From contig NZ_STGY01000042.1 of NCBI RefSeq assembly GCF_004912275.1, positions 97,683 through 161,682 on the forward strand: DNA of 64,000 nucleotides. The letters run 5' to 3'. This DNA is from Glycomyces buryatensis. GTDB taxonomy: Bacteria > Actinomycetota > Actinomycetes > Mycobacteriales > Micromonosporaceae. The translations under genes and the position numbers were made by a program. The notes beneath the pieces are model-generated. The model was given only the letters and a program-made list of their open reading frames with translations, had not been told where the DNA came from and ran no database searches. Below, piece after piece: positions 37,453 to 46,090 of the stretch (positions are counted from its first letter, which is position 1; each line of letters begins with the position of its first letter).

Positions 37453-38004
37453 TTGGATGTCCCCGCCCGAACCGAAGAGGACGCCTTCCGCGCCTTCTTC
37501 GAGCGGCATCACGCCGAGTTGGCCCGTTTCGCGTGGCTGCTCATCGGCGAGAAGGCCGCGGCGGAGGATCTGGCGGCCGACGCGATGCTGGCCGTGTGGA
37601 AGCAGTGGCGCGAAGTCAGGCACGCGAAATCGCAGCTCGCGTACGCGAGAGGCATCGTCGCGAACCTGGCTAAGAGCCGGATTCGATCGGCTGTGAGAGA
37701 GCGGCGTCGCAACACCATGTTCTGGTCGCGGCCCACCGAGGCAGCGCCCGAGGCGAACGTGGCGGCCGTCGTGGACGTGCGCCGGGCCCTGGCCCGGCTC
37801 CCGTTCCGCAAGCGCGCCTGCGTCGTCCTGCGTCACTCGCTCGATCTATCCGAGCGCGAAACCGCTGAGGCCCTTGGGGTCACGGTGGGCACGGTCAAGA
37901 GCCAGACCTCCAAGGGCCTGGCCGAGCTGCGGAAACTCCTCGACGCCGACGGCGGGCAGGATGGCTCCGCATGGGAATCCATACGGAACGGGGTACGGCT
38001 ATGA
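37453..38004 (+). CDS. SigE-type ECF RNA polymerase sigma factor
   Basis: 183 residues from TTG at 37453, preceded by GGAGGA; ATG at 37393 and TTG at 37381 are in-frame alternatives that add a proline-rich extension. Region 2 reads AFFERHHAELARFAWLL, then AEDLAADAMLAVWKQW. Region 4 reads LARLPFRKRACVVLRHSLDLSERETAEALGVTVGTVKSQTSKGLAELR. These are characteristic of actinobacterial group 40-like SigE-family ECF factors. TTGCGA and TAGAAT 19 bp apart (37381-37411) could be its promoter, favouring the 37453 start. Stop overlaps the next gene by 4 bp. Confidence 0.88.
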   Translation: MDVPARTEEDAFRAFFERHHAELARFAWLLIGEKAAAEDLAADAMLAVWKQWREVRHAKSQLAYARGIVANLAKSRIRSAVRERRRNTMFWSRPTEAAPEANVAAVVDVRRALARLPFRKRACVVLRHSLDLSERETAEALGVTVGTVKSQTSKGLAELRKLLDADGGQDGSAWESIRNGVRL

Positions 38005-38750
38005 GGGACGACCTGCCCGACAGACTGCGGGTGACCGCCGAGGAATACCGGCCGGACACCGAGCGCATGTGGTCACGAGTCACCGACGGCATGCGAGAGG
38101 GCGAGCGGGTCGCGGCCCGCCCGGTGCGATCCGGATGGCGGGTGCCGCACCTGGCGCTGGCCACCGGCGCCGCGGTGGTGCTCGTGGGCGGCATCGTATT
38201 GGTCGGCTACGGACCGGATATGCGGCCGTCGGGCCCGCCAGCCGGTGGCGACACCTCCTCCAGCGCAGCGGCTTCGCCGTCGGGCTCGGACTCGCCGTCG
38301 GAGTCGGACGAACCGACGCAGGGGGTCGACCACCCCAAGCCCGACCCGGTCGACGACGTCGACTGGATCTGGACCGACGGGTTGGTCGATCCCGACAGCA
38401 ATGACTACTGGTCGCAGAGCAACCTGACGCTCAAGAACGACGAGCCGCTGACGTCGCTGACGATCCAGCTGTGGGTGGTGCTCGGAGACGACGTCGAGCA
38501 CCACGACGATTGGACGACCAACGACGAGGCCTTCGGCGAGGCCGAAGTGTCCGAACAGGACGGCTACCTCCTGGTGGAATGGACCCTCCCCGAGGGCCAG
38601 ACCTTGGAGGCGGGCGAATACACGCTCGCCGGCCAGTACTACCACTCCGGGGGCGCGAGGGACGCCGACGGCGACTACTACGTGTTCGATGCCGAAGGAA
38701 CGTCCGGCCCGGCCGAGGTCATCGGTGACTTTGCCGAGCAAGAGGACTAG
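38001..38750 (+). CDS. Sigma-factor-linked single-pass membrane protein
   Basis: 249 residues from ATG at 38001, sharing ATGA with the sigma-factor stop. The cytosolic N-terminus (1-55, DRLRVTAEEYRPDTERMWSRV) precedes one membrane helix at about 56-75. A serine/proline-rich linker and an extracytoplasmic beta-rich domain (about 115-240) follow. The layout, short cytosolic segment plus extracellular sensor, fits a partner that restrains SigE-type factors, although no zinc anti-sigma motif is present. Its role as anti-sigma is inference from position and translational coupling. Confidence 0.75.
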   Translation: MRDDLPDRLRVTAEEYRPDTERMWSRVTDGMREGERVAARPVRSGWRVPHLALATGAAVVLVGGIVLVGYGPDMRPSGPPAGGDTSSSAAASPSGSDSPSESDEPTQGVDHPKPDPVDDVDWIWTDGLVDPDSNDYWSQSNLTLKNDEPLTSLTIQLWVVLGDDVEHHDDWTTNDEAFGEAEVSEQDGYLLVEWTLPEGQTLEAGEYTLAGQYYHSGGARDADGDYYVFDAEGTSGPAEVIGDFAEQED

Positions 38751-38809
38751 CCGGGCGGTCAAATCCGGCGCGGGCCTTCAAAACGGACACCCGCGGACCC
38801 CCGGTCAGC

Positions 38810-39538
38810 TCAGAACGAGATGAGCTCGAACGCCGTGGCGTACTCGGTGCCGAAGCGCTCGCCGGTCATCGCGGCGAAGTCCGTCAGGAAGCCCCGGGCG
38901 TAGTCCTCCGGGTCCTGATCGGTCAGGACCTCGATGTACGTGCGGTGCTTCAACAGCGAGGCGATGCCGGTCTCCAGGGTCTCGCCCACGTCGACCGCGT
39001 GCGTCGACTGCGGCGAGCCGTTGAGGGCCACCCACTTCACGCCCGGCCACGGCTCCAGGCCCTGCTCGATCTGTTCGGGGAAGATCCACCGGTTCCCCGC
39101 ATCGGCGGCCGCGTCCAGCACCGACTCCCCCACGGCGCGGTGATCGGCCGAGTTCCAGTGGCCCGGTTGGAAGTACTCGCGCCGGTTCAGCGTGATGATC
39201 AGCTCGGGCCGGTGGCGGCGGATCGCAGCCGCCAGGTCGCGACGCAGCCGGGTCCCGGCCTCGATCACGCCGTCGCGGTGGTCCAGGAACTCGACCTGGT
39301 CGACCCCGACCACTGCGGCACTGGCGATCTGCTCGGCCTCGCGCAGCGGGGCGCACTCCTCGGGTGGGATCGTGTCGATCCCCGCCTCCCCGCGCGTGAC
39401 CATGAGATACGCGACCTCGCGGCCGGCGGCCGTCCAGCCCGCGACGGCCGCGGCCGCCCCGTACTCCATGTCGTCGGGGTGGGCCACAATGGCCAGTGCC
39501 TTGGTCCAGTCGGTCGGCATCGCAAGGAGATCGGTCAT
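38810..39538 (-). CDS. PIG-L family deacetylase
   Basis: 242 residues. The metal-binding motif AHPDDMEYG lies at about 19-27 and a third ligand in HWNSADHRAVG. PIG-L/LmbE enzymes remove acetyl groups from N-acetylglucosamine conjugates, for example in mycothiol or bacillithiol synthesis, mycothiol conjugate turnover, or antibiotic biosynthesis. EMYGAAAAVAGW-type spacing and the LITLNRREYFQPGHWN segment suggest the broad GlcNAc-deacetylase group, not a specific one. It is a stand-alone gene with ATG at 39538. The substrate is unclear. Confidence 0.88.
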   Translation of the reverse strand: MTDLLAMPTDWTKALAIVAHPDDMEYGAAAAVAGWTAAGREVAYLMVTRGEAGIDTIPPEECAPLREAEQIASAAVVGVDQVEFLDHRDGVIEAGTRLRRDLAAAIRRHRPELIITLNRREYFQPGHWNSADHRAVGESVLDAAADAGNRWIFPEQIEQGLEPWPGVKWVALNGSPQSTHAVDVGETLETGIASLLKHRTYIEVLTDQDPEDYARGFLTDFAAMTGERFGTEYATAFELISF

Positions 39539-39606
39539 CTGTTCCTCCGGGTGGAGACCCCGGCGTCAACGCCGGGGAGCAGCTCAAGAGCTCAATTATG
39601 CCCGCG

Positions 39607-40077
39607 TCAGCAGGCGCAGGAGACGCCGCCGACCGGAACGGTGAGCGGGTCGGCGTCACGGCGCTCGGTACCGGCGTCGGTGGCGACCGGCAGGCCCTCG
39701 CGGATCCAGTACTCCATGCCGCCGATCATCTCCTTGACCTGGTAGCCGAGCTTCGCGAACTCGACGGCGGCGCGATAGGCGCCATTGCATCCCGGGCCCC
39801 AGCAGTACACGACGACCGGCTCGGCGGCATCGACGAGGTCGGCCGCCCGGGCGGCGATCTCGTCGGTGGGCAGGTGCACGGCGCCCGGGACGCGGCCCTG
39901 GTCCCAGGCGGCCCGGCCGCGGGAGTCGATCAGGGTGAATCCGGGGTCGCCGGCCTCAAGGGCCGCATGGACATCGGAGACGTCGGTGCGGAATGCGAGC
40001 TGGGCGGAGAAGTACGCGAGCGCATCGGCGGGAGATGCCGGATTCACGCGCAGCACGGGGTTCGAAGTCGGTTCCAT
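39607..40077 (-). CDS. Rhodanese-like sulfurtransferase
   Basis: 156 residues from ATG at 40077. The single rhodanese domain has FTLIDSRGRAAWDQGRVPGAVHLP and the active-site loop VVVYCWGPGCNGAYRAA. The catalytic cysteine is the first Cys of CWGPGC; the loop is longer than in GlpE and contains two cysteines. It ends PVGGVSCAC, so extra C-terminal cysteines could relay sulfur or be redox-active. An upstream in-frame ATG at 40113 is possible but less likely. It is the last gene in a minus-strand run and its sulfur acceptor is unknown. Confidence 0.88.
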   Translation of the reverse strand: MEPTSNPVLRVNPASPADALAYFSAQLAFRTDVSDVHAALEAGDPGFTLIDSRGRAAWDQGRVPGAVHLPTDEIAARAADLVDAAEPVVVYCWGPGCNGAYRAAVEFAKLGYQVKEMIGGMEYWIREGLPVATDAGTERRDADPLTVPVGGVSCAC

Positions 40078-40152
40078 GCCGATAAACCTAGCGAGTGGCA
40101 CAGGTGGCCGCAACGTAGATACAAACGCGTCCCAGCGGCCCCAGGGCGCGGC

Positions 40153-40671
40153 TCAACCGGGTCGGCACCAGTCCTTGAGCTCCTTCGAGTTCGCGATCGC
40201 CGCGAGCCCCAGTAGCACCCCGATCGGGACCAGCGCACGGACGACCTGAACGATGATCACCCCGACGTCACCCGAGGTGAACGCGTCGACGATCGAGTAG
40301 AGCATGAGGGCGGTGCCCGCCAGTCCGAGCGCGATGGCCCCGACCCGCGCGAGGTTCACCTTTCGAACCAGCCCGCGCGCCAGCATCGCCTGGAAGATCG
40401 CCAGCGCCGCGAAGATCGCGGCCAAGCCGCAACCTCTGGCGAGGCGCACCTGGTCGTCGCCCGTCTGGGGCCAGCCAGATCCGATGAGTTGCCCCGCGAC
40501 GAGCCACACGGCGAAGGCGGAGCAGAGCGCGAAGGCACCGCCGAAGAACCACAGGGCCGAGACCAGAAGCCGCCCGTTCGAGGGCATGGCCTTGAATCCG
40601 GTCTTCGGCGCCGCGGACTCGGCGTCGGGCGCGTCGTCTGCGGGGCGCGGGAATTGGATGCGGTCGGTCAT
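40153..40671 (-). CDS. Four-helix membrane protein, unknown function
   Basis: 172 residues from the ATG at 40671 (MTDRIQFPRPADD). A polar 40-residue N-terminus is followed by four membrane helices at about 36-58, 75-96, 105-123 and 132-152. A short C-terminal KELKDW segment follows. No catalytic motif is recognised. It lies 46 bp after the next upstream gene of a four-gene membrane run on the same strand, so it is likely part of the operon. Confidence 0.72.
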   Translation of the reverse strand: MTDRIQFPRPADDAPDAESAAPKTGFKAMPSNGRLLVSALWFFGGAFALCSAFAVWLVAGQLIGSGWPQTGDDQVRLARGCGLAAIFAALAIFQAMLARGLVRKVNLARVGAIALGLAGTALMLYSIVDAFTSGDVGVIIVQVVRALVPIGVLLGLAAIANSKELKDWCRPG

Positions 40672-40717
40672 GGCTGTTCCTCTGCGGGGAGTCGGATCAG
40701 GTGCGGCGGTGCCGTCT

Positions 40718-41305
40718 TCATTGTTCGGGGGTAGTGGCGGCGAAGTCGATGCCGGAGCCGTCGGGGAAGACGATGCGGTGGTACCGGCCCTGGACCCGGT
40801 AGCGCCCGGTGAGTCTGCCGCGCTTGGTGCGGTCGACGAGCCCTGAGTAGCGCCATGCGGTCGCAGGGGCGGCCGCGACGGTCTCGACCTGGATGCCCTG
40901 GGACTTGGCATCGACCTTGAGGAACGCGAAGCGCCGGTCGCTGAGCACCCAGATCCCCCGGGAGCGCATCGCCGAGCTGACGATCCGGCCGGCCTGGGAC
41001 TCGGATCCTTTGCCCCAGATCACGATCGAGCGCTGGCGGTGCCGCGATCCGCCGTAGTTGACATCGTTGGCCTCCAGGATCGCGAGGATCCAGAAGAACA
41101 GCATCCACAAGAGAGTCCAGCCGAGCACCCGGAGGGTTCCCCGCGCCACCTGGCCCGGGGTCGGCGGGGGTTTGGGGATGCCGTCGAACTCGATTGGCTT
41201 TCGTACGGGCGCGCACACGCGAAGGCGTTCACCGGCTCCCAGCCACTGCCGCCTGATTAGGGATTGGGCGTCGCGTTCGAAATCGAACTCCGAGGAATCG
41301 CTCAC
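40718..41305 (-). CDS. Membrane protein in four-gene run, unknown function
   Basis: 195 residues. The N-terminal 55 residues are cytosolic and include PKPPPTPGQVARG, then one membrane helix at about 57-77 (VLGWTLLWMLFFWILAILEA). The rest is a predicted beta-rich domain with DRRFAFLKVD and GRYRVQGRYHRIVFPDGSGIDF. Its start overlaps the stop of the upstream PEGA-like gene by 4 bp, so translation is coupled. The two products probably form a complex. No family name can be given. Confidence 0.72.
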   Translation of the reverse strand: MSDSSEFDFERDAQSLIRRQWLGAGERLRVCAPVRKPIEFDGIPKPPPTPGQVARGTLRVLGWTLLWMLFFWILAILEANDVNYGGSRHRQRSIVIWGKGSESQAGRIVSSAMRSRGIWVLSDRRFAFLKVDAKSQGIQVETVAAAPATAWRYSGLVDRTKRGRLTGRYRVQGRYHRIVFPDGSGIDFAATTPEQ

Positions 41306-42459
41306 TGTGCCGCCTCCACATGCAGTCTCGGCCCGAAGGATTCAATGCGTCCGGTGCGGGGGCGCCAGATCGCGTACACGTGCGCCTCGGCCCTGAGCCG
41401 CGTCGCCGTCCCGGGCCCGGCATACGTATCGACCTCGGTGCGGGCGGCCGTCTCTCCGGTGTGGTGCGTCGGGATGGTCAGGTTCAGCGGCGTGCCGTCC
41501 ACGGTCACCGCGACCCGGTGCGGGCCCGGCGGCACCGCGTATCGCCAGCGTCCCCAGCTCGCGGGCTGGACGACGCCGTCGATCTCGACCCGGGGCGGCC
41601 GGGTCCAGGTGCGCGCCAGGAAGGTTCCGAGTTTGTTCTTCCGGCGTCCGGTCCATAGGTGTCGGCGGCAGTGAAGTTCGAGGTCGATCGCGGCCGCTCC
41701 GGCCGGGACCGGGACGTCTGCCGCTGCGCCGAGCAGCAGTGCGGTGCTGCCTCCCCTTGCGTCCCACGGGTAGGGCTCGGTGGGGCGCGGTGGCGGGCGC
41801 AGTTTCTCGAGGCGCTTGCGAAAGTGCGTGCGCTTGGCGCGGCGCGAGGCCGGGAGGCAGATCAACGCCACCAGGGCGATCGACGCGAACACCACGACTC
41901 CCGTGACGGTGTCCTTGTTGACGAAGATCTCGACCAGTCCCCATAGGACGGCTACGAGTGCCCACGCCTGGATCAGCCAGACCAGGCACCCGGAGTTGTC
42001 GCCGACCTTCTCCAGCTGCTCGGGGAAGTCGCCCAGCGCGCGGTCGCCGGAGGCGGGGTCCTCGAAGTACCCGACGCGCGCCACGGCGCCCTCGGCGATG
42101 CGGACCACGACAGGGTCGGCCGTGCGGGTCCCCTGCACTTCCACCGAGTGCGTCCCGGCCGGCAGCGCCAGGTCGAACTGGCCCGCCCCGCACGCCACCG
42201 GGCGTCCGTCCACGACGATGACCGGCGCGGTCGCGTCGGCTTGGGACAGAAGCGAAAGGATGCCCTCGCCCGGCCGGGGGGCGATTCCCGGTTCGGCGAA
42301 CGTCGACTGCGGCTTCTGGCTCAGGGCGGTCTGGAGGATGCCGATGGGCTTCCGCGTGCCGGCGAGGAGGTCGTCATCGAGCGCGAACACGGCATTGTCC
42401 GCTGCCCACAGCGGCCGAGGCTGCGAAGAGGCGTCGTCGCGAGAGCGATAACGGCGCAT
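41302..42459 (-). CDS. PEGA-like two-helix membrane protein
   Basis: 385 residues. Two stretches follow the PEGA pattern of VDG-x-P, then AL-x-AG-x-H-x-V. The first is VVDGRPVACGAGQFDLALPAG at about 82-102; the second, RVEIDGVVQPA with YAVPPGPHRVAV, lies near 310-335. Between them sit two closely spaced membrane helices (about 160-205) and a basic, arginine-rich segment. PEGA domains usually occur in surface or kinase-linked proteins as beta-rich modules. No enzymatic motif was seen. Coupled by ATGA to the downstream gene. Confidence 0.7.
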   Translation of the reverse strand: MRRYRSRDDASSQPRPLWAADNAVFALDDDLLAGTRKPIGILQTALSQKPQSTFAEPGIAPRPGEGILSLLSQADATAPVIVVDGRPVACGAGQFDLALPAGTHSVEVQGTRTADPVVVRIAEGAVARVGYFEDPASGDRALGDFPEQLEKVGDNSGCLVWLIQAWALVAVLWGLVEIFVNKDTVTGVVVFASIALVALICLPASRRAKRTHFRKRLEKLRPPPRPTEPYPWDARGGSTALLLGAAADVPVPAGAAAIDLELHCRRHLWTGRRKNKLGTFLARTWTRPPRVEIDGVVQPASWGRWRYAVPPGPHRVAVTVDGTPLNLTIPTHHTGETAARTEVDTYAGPGTATRLRAEAHVYAIWRPRTGRIESFGPRLHVEAAQ

Positions 42460-42512
42460 GGGGTCTCCAGGTTCGAGGGTGGGGAAGGGGGGCTTCGGGG
42501 CCGACCCCGACT

Positions 42513-43208
42513 TTACGACCCTGCGTCTCGCCCGCGGGACCGGTCCAGCAGTCTCGAAAGTCGGTCTCCGGTTCGCTCATCGTCCGCGATGAGCAGCCAG
42601 GCGACGACCGAGAGCGCTGTGACGGCGAATCCGGCCAGGCCCCACAGCCACCAGGGCCCGAGGCTCGGATCCGGTTCGCCGGCGGCAACGGGATCCACTC
42701 GGCCCCAGGGGTCGTGGATCACCGGCAGGTCGGCACCGACGGCGAGCCGGTCCTCCCTCGCGGTCACCGTGGAGGTCCCAGGCCATTCTCCGCAGTCGAG
42801 GTCGTGGACGGTCTCCGCCTTGTCGTCGACGTCGCGGTCCCGGGTCGATTCGACATGGCAGATCACCTCGACGCCGCGCTCGCCCAAGACCGAGCCCGCG
42901 AACGGAACGGAGGGAAGGAAGGCGCCCGCCATGATGAGGACCGGGATCACGAGCAGGGCATTGCCCATGAAGCGGAGCCTGCTGAAGAAGACGGCAACGG
43001 CAAGCACCGCAATGCAGACGACCAGCATCCACCCGCTGAACCACGACCACTGGTCGCGCACATCGTCGTGGGCGAAGTACCGCAACAAGCTCGACACCAG
43101 CACCGTCGGAACGGCGAGGACCGACCCGAGCAGGGCGAGCGGCAGTTCGCGGCGAAGCCGGAAGGGGAACGTCGGAGTCCGACGCTTAATGGATTGCCAG
43201 TTCGACAT
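42513..43208 (-). CDS. Four-helix membrane protein, first gene of the run
   Basis: 231 residues from ATG at 43208, with GGAAACTGAG upstream; a GTG at 43223 adds five residues but lacks a ribosome site. Membrane helices lie at about 25-45, 58-78, 86-108 and 188-210. Between helices 3 and 4 is an extracytoplasmic domain of about 75 residues containing two cysteines in VEVICHVE and HDLDCGEWPG, probably disulfide-bonded. Charged C-terminus. Family not recognised. It heads the membrane-gene run on the minus strand. Confidence 0.7.
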   Translation of the reverse strand: MSNWQSIKRRTPTFPFRLRRELPLALLGSVLAVPTVLVSSLLRYFAHDDVRDQWSWFSGWMLVVCIAVLAVAVFFSRLRFMGNALLVIPVLIMAGAFLPSVPFAGSVLGERGVEVICHVESTRDRDVDDKAETVHDLDCGEWPGTSTVTAREDRLAVGADLPVIHDPWGRVDPVAAGEPDPSLGPWWLWGLAGFAVTALSVVAWLLIADDERTGDRLSRLLDRSRGRDAGS

Positions 43209-43284
43209 GGACTCAGTTTCCACGCGACGTGCAGCGGCCTCCGGGCGGGCTGTGTTTCGTGCTGGTCGATCATCGACAGCCCCG

Positions 43285-43986
43285 TCAGGCCCGGTCGACC
43301 GCCTTCAGGATCGCCTGCGCCAGTTCCGTCGGCTTGGTGAACTGGGGCCAGTGGCCGGTGGGGACGTCGAGGTAGTCGACGTGCTTGATCTTGGCGAGCT
43401 CGGCTGTGAACGGGGCGTCCTGGGCGATCCAGTCCACCAGCATCTTGCTCGGGAACTCGCAGGCGATGATCGTGGCCGGAACGTCGTACCGGCGATCGTC
43501 GTGGAGGACCTGGCGGTCGTAGGCCGCGCCGACCGGGGTCGGGATGGCCCGGGCGAGGAACTGTTCGCGGAGTTCGTCGGTCAGGTCGACCAGGTCCTCG
43601 TCCTCGAACAGGCCCCAGTCGGGGAGCGGAATCTCGTCGTTCACGATCGGGAGTTCGTCGTTGACCAGGCCGCCCTCGCCCAGCGGGCCGGAGTCGACGT
43701 AGACGACCCTCGCGACGGACTCGGGCCGGCGGTCGGCCGCGGCGTGGGCCACCGCGCCCCCGCCGGAGTGGCCGACGAGCACGACCGGTCCGCCGATCTC
43801 ATCGATAACTCGGACCACCGCGTCGATGTGGTCGTTCAGGCCGATGCCGCTGCGGACCGCGTCCTTGGATTCCATGCCGGGCAAGGTGAGTGGGCGAACG
43901 CGGTGTCCGGCCTTTTCGAGGGCGGGGGTGACGTCGTCCCAGGAGGAGGCGTCGAGCCAGAAACCGGGTATGAGAATGATGTCCAT
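43285..43986 (-). CDS. Alpha/beta hydrolase
   Basis: 233 residues, no signal peptide, so cytosolic. The nucleophile elbow GHSGG (about 74-78, motif VVLVGHSGGG) and the histidine in DVPTGHWPQF near the C-terminus are clear, with an acid residue between. The sequence resembles small haloperoxidase/esterase-type hydrolases of the EstA/salicylate-esterase group found in plants and actinobacteria. The substrate is unknown. It starts with ATG at 43986 (MDIILIPGFWLDASSWDDV), the typical family opening. 61 bp upstream of the membrane-gene run. Confidence 0.88.
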   Translation of the reverse strand: MDIILIPGFWLDASSWDDVTPALEKAGHRVRPLTLPGMESKDAVRSGIGLNDHIDAVVRVIDEIGGPVVLVGHSGGGAVAHAAADRRPESVARVVYVDSGPLGEGGLVNDELPIVNDEIPLPDWGLFEDEDLVDLTDELREQFLARAIPTPVGAAYDRQVLHDDRRYDVPATIIACEFPSKMLVDWIAQDAPFTAELAKIKHVDYLDVPTGHWPQFTKPTELAQAILKAVDRA

Positions 43987-44080
43987 GCCGCGACCATAAC
44001 GGCCGCCACCGACATTCTCGCCCCGATGGTTCGCCTGATTTGGACCGGTGCGCTCAGCACGGCATGCTTTGCGGGGAGGC

Positions 44081-44104
44081 GGCCAGGCGCCGGCGCGCCT
44101 GGCC
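44081..44104. terminator. Perfect hairpin after dgoD
   Basis: The arms GGCCAGGCGC (44081-44090) and GCGCCTGGCC (44095-44104) pair over 10 bp around a CGGC loop. No T-tract follows. It sits between the dgoD-like gene and the hydrolase promoter and may stall or protect the dgoD transcript. Confidence 0.45.
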
Positions 44105-44108
44105 TTGC

Positions 44109-44147
44109 CTCACCACTCCGCCTCACCGCTCCGCCTCACCACTCTGC
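44109..44147. repeat. 13 bp tandem repeat at the dgoD stop
   Basis: Three 13 bp units: CTCACCACTCCGC, CTCACCGCTCCGC and CTCACCACTCTGC. The last unit contains the dgoD stop codon, so the repeat begins inside the reading frame and extends downstream. Slippage may have added the extra units. Confidence 0.6.
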
Positions 44148-45281
44148 GAACGAGCCGTCCTCGTGGCGCCACACCTCGTTGCGCCAACGGTGCGGGTTCC
44201 GGGCCGCCTTGCGCACGGCCGCCTCGTCCACCTCGATGCCGAGCCCGGGGCCGAGCGGCCGGTCCACATGGCCGTCCGTGAACGCGAACACCGCCGTGTC
44301 GACCAGGTAGTCCAGCAGGTCATTGCCCTCGTTGTAGTGGATCCCGAGGCTCTGCTCCTGGATCAGGAAGTTCGGGGTGGCGAAGTCGACCTGGAGGCTC
44401 GCGGCCAGCGCGATCGGCCCCAGTGGACAGTGCGGCGCGAGGCCGACGTCGTAGGTCTCGGCCAGGGCCGCGATGCGCCGCACCTCCGAGATGCCGCCCG
44501 CGTGCGAGAGGTCGGGCTGGGCGACGGCGATGCCGGTGGGCAGCACGTCGCGGAAGTCCCAGCGCGAGTACAGGCGCTCGCCGGTGGCGATCGGGATGGA
44601 CGTCGACGCGGTGACGGCGCCGAGATCGCGGGAGAACTCGGGCAGCACCACCTCCTCCACGAACAGCGGCAGCAGCGGTTCGAGCAGCGGCAGCACCCGG
44701 CGCGACATGGCCGTGGAGAAGCGGCCGTGGAAGTCGATCGCGATGTCGAAGGAGCCACCGACGGCCTCGCGCAGCTGCGTGAGGTTGTCGACGATGTCGC
44801 GGACCGCGGCGGGGGTGTCGATGCGCCCCAGCTGCGTGGTGGCGTTGCACTTGACGGCGTCGAAGCCGTTCGCCTTGGCGCGCAAGGCGTCCTCTGCGAG
44901 CGCGGAGCCGGAGTTCCCGCCGATCCAGGTGTAAACGCGGGCCTTGTCGCGGACGGGGCCGCCGAGCAGTTCGTAGACGGGGACGCCCAGGGCCTTGCCC
45001 TTGAGGTCCCACAGGGCCTGGTCGATGCCGGCGACGGCCGAGGACAGGACGGGCCCGCCGCGGTAGAAGCCGCCCTTGGTCATGACCTGCCAGTGGTCCT
45101 CGATCCGGCCGGGGTCGGCGCCGATGAGCGCTCCCGCGAGGACGTCGACGGCGGCGGCGACGGCCTCGGCGCGGCCTTCGACGATCGGTTCGCCCCAGCC
45201 GACGAGTCCGTCGTCGGTCTCGATGCGCAGGAACAGCCATCGGGGTGCGACGAGGAAGGTCTCGATCTTCGCGATGTTCAA
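44136..45281 (-). CDS. dgoD: D-galactonate dehydratase family protein
   Basis: 381 residues of the mandelate racemase/enolase superfamily. The galactonate dehydratase hallmarks are present: DFHGR with a metal-binding Asp, IPIATGERLYSRWDFRDVL, AQPDLSHAGGISEVRRIA, and GLAPHCPLGPIALAASLQVDF with the catalytic histidine. It would convert D-galactonate (or a closely related sugar acid) to 2-keto-3-deoxygalactonate in the cytosol. The kinase and aldolase of the DeLey-Doudoroff route are not in the window. It is the last gene of the ROK-SDR-dehydratase operon, so the sugar imported by the divergent ABC transporter is probably its precursor. Confidence 0.88.
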   Translation of the reverse strand: MNIAKIETFLVAPRWLFLRIETDDGLVGWGEPIVEGRAEAVAAAVDVLAGALIGADPGRIEDHWQVMTKGGFYRGGPVLSSAVAGIDQALWDLKGKALGVPVYELLGGPVRDKARVYTWIGGNSGSALAEDALRAKANGFDAVKCNATTQLGRIDTPAAVRDIVDNLTQLREAVGGSFDIAIDFHGRFSTAMSRRVLPLLEPLLPLFVEEVVLPEFSRDLGAVTASTSIPIATGERLYSRWDFRDVLPTGIAVAQPDLSHAGGISEVRRIAALAETYDVGLAPHCPLGPIALAASLQVDFATPNFLIQEQSLGIHYNEGNDLLDYLVDTAVFAFTDGHVDRPLGPGLGIEVDEAAVRKAARNPHRWRNEVWRHEDGSFAEW

Positions 45282-45352
45282 GGTTGGGACTTCCTTTCAA
45301 GGACCCCGTCAATCTGGGGCTTTGCGGTTCTGGACGGGGTACCCGCCTCGGG

Positions 45353-46090
45353 TCAGCGGATGCGGACGAGGAACCCGCCGTCCACGGGGAGTTCGGCGCC
45401 GGTGATGTAGCTGGCGTCGTCGGAGGCGAGGAAGGCGACGGCGGCGGCGACTTCCTCTGGGTCGCCGAGCCGTCCGAGGAGGGTGCGGTCGGCTTCGAGG
45501 TTCCGTCCCTCCTCTGTCGATCCGTCCCATTGGCTGGTCAGGATCGGCCCGGGGGCGACGGAGTTGCAGCGCACGTGCGGCGCGCCTTCGGCGGCGAGCT
45601 GCCGAGTGAGGGCGGACAGGCCGCCCTTGGCGGCGGCGTAGGCGGTGAAGCCGGGGTAGGAGCGGTGGGCGTGGATCGAGCTAACGGCCACGACCGATCC
45701 GCCCGATTCGGCCAGGGCGGCGGCGAGCGTCTTGACGCCGAGGAAGGTGGCCTTGAGGGTGACGTCAAGCGTGCGGTCCCAGTCGTCCTCGCTGATCTCG
45801 CTCGGGCCGCCGTGGACCTTGGCGAAGGCGTTGGAGACGAGGGTGTCGACGCGGCCGTGCGCGTCGAGTGCGGTCTGCGCCAAGGCTTCCCAGTGGTCGA
45901 GCCGGGAGGCGTCGGTGTGGACGAAGTGGACTCGCTCGCCCGCTGCGGCGGCGACGCGCTTGGCCCCTTCGTCGTCGATGTCGGCGAGGTAGACGTGGGC
46001 CCCCTCGTCCGCGAAGCGGGCCACGCAGGCCGCTCCGATGCCCCTGGCGCCTCCGGTGACGATGGCGACTTTGCCTTCGAATCGTTTCAT
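45353..46090 (-). CDS. Short-chain dehydrogenase/reductase
   Basis: 245 residues. The Rossmann motif TGGARGIG lies at about 12-19, the catalytic Ser in VSSIHAHRS, and the YxxxK pair in AYAAAKGG. The terminal half ends YITGAELPVDGG, the classical SDR end. It probably oxidises an aldose or sugar alcohol (galactose- or arabinose-dehydrogenase-like), delivering a lactone that opens to the dehydratase substrate; this is inferred from the operon. Start overlaps the stop of the ROK gene by 4 bp. Confidence 0.9.
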   Translation of the reverse strand: MKRFEGKVAIVTGGARGIGAACVARFADEGAHVYLADIDDEGAKRVAAAAGERVHFVHTDASRLDHWEALAQTALDAHGRVDTLVSNAFAKVHGGPSEISEDDWDRTLDVTLKATFLGVKTLAAALAESGGSVVAVSSIHAHRSYPGFTAYAAAKGGLSALTRQLAAEGAPHVRCNSVAPGPILTSQWDGSTEEGRNLEADRTLLGRLGDPEEVAAAVAFLASDDASYITGAELPVDGGFLVRIR

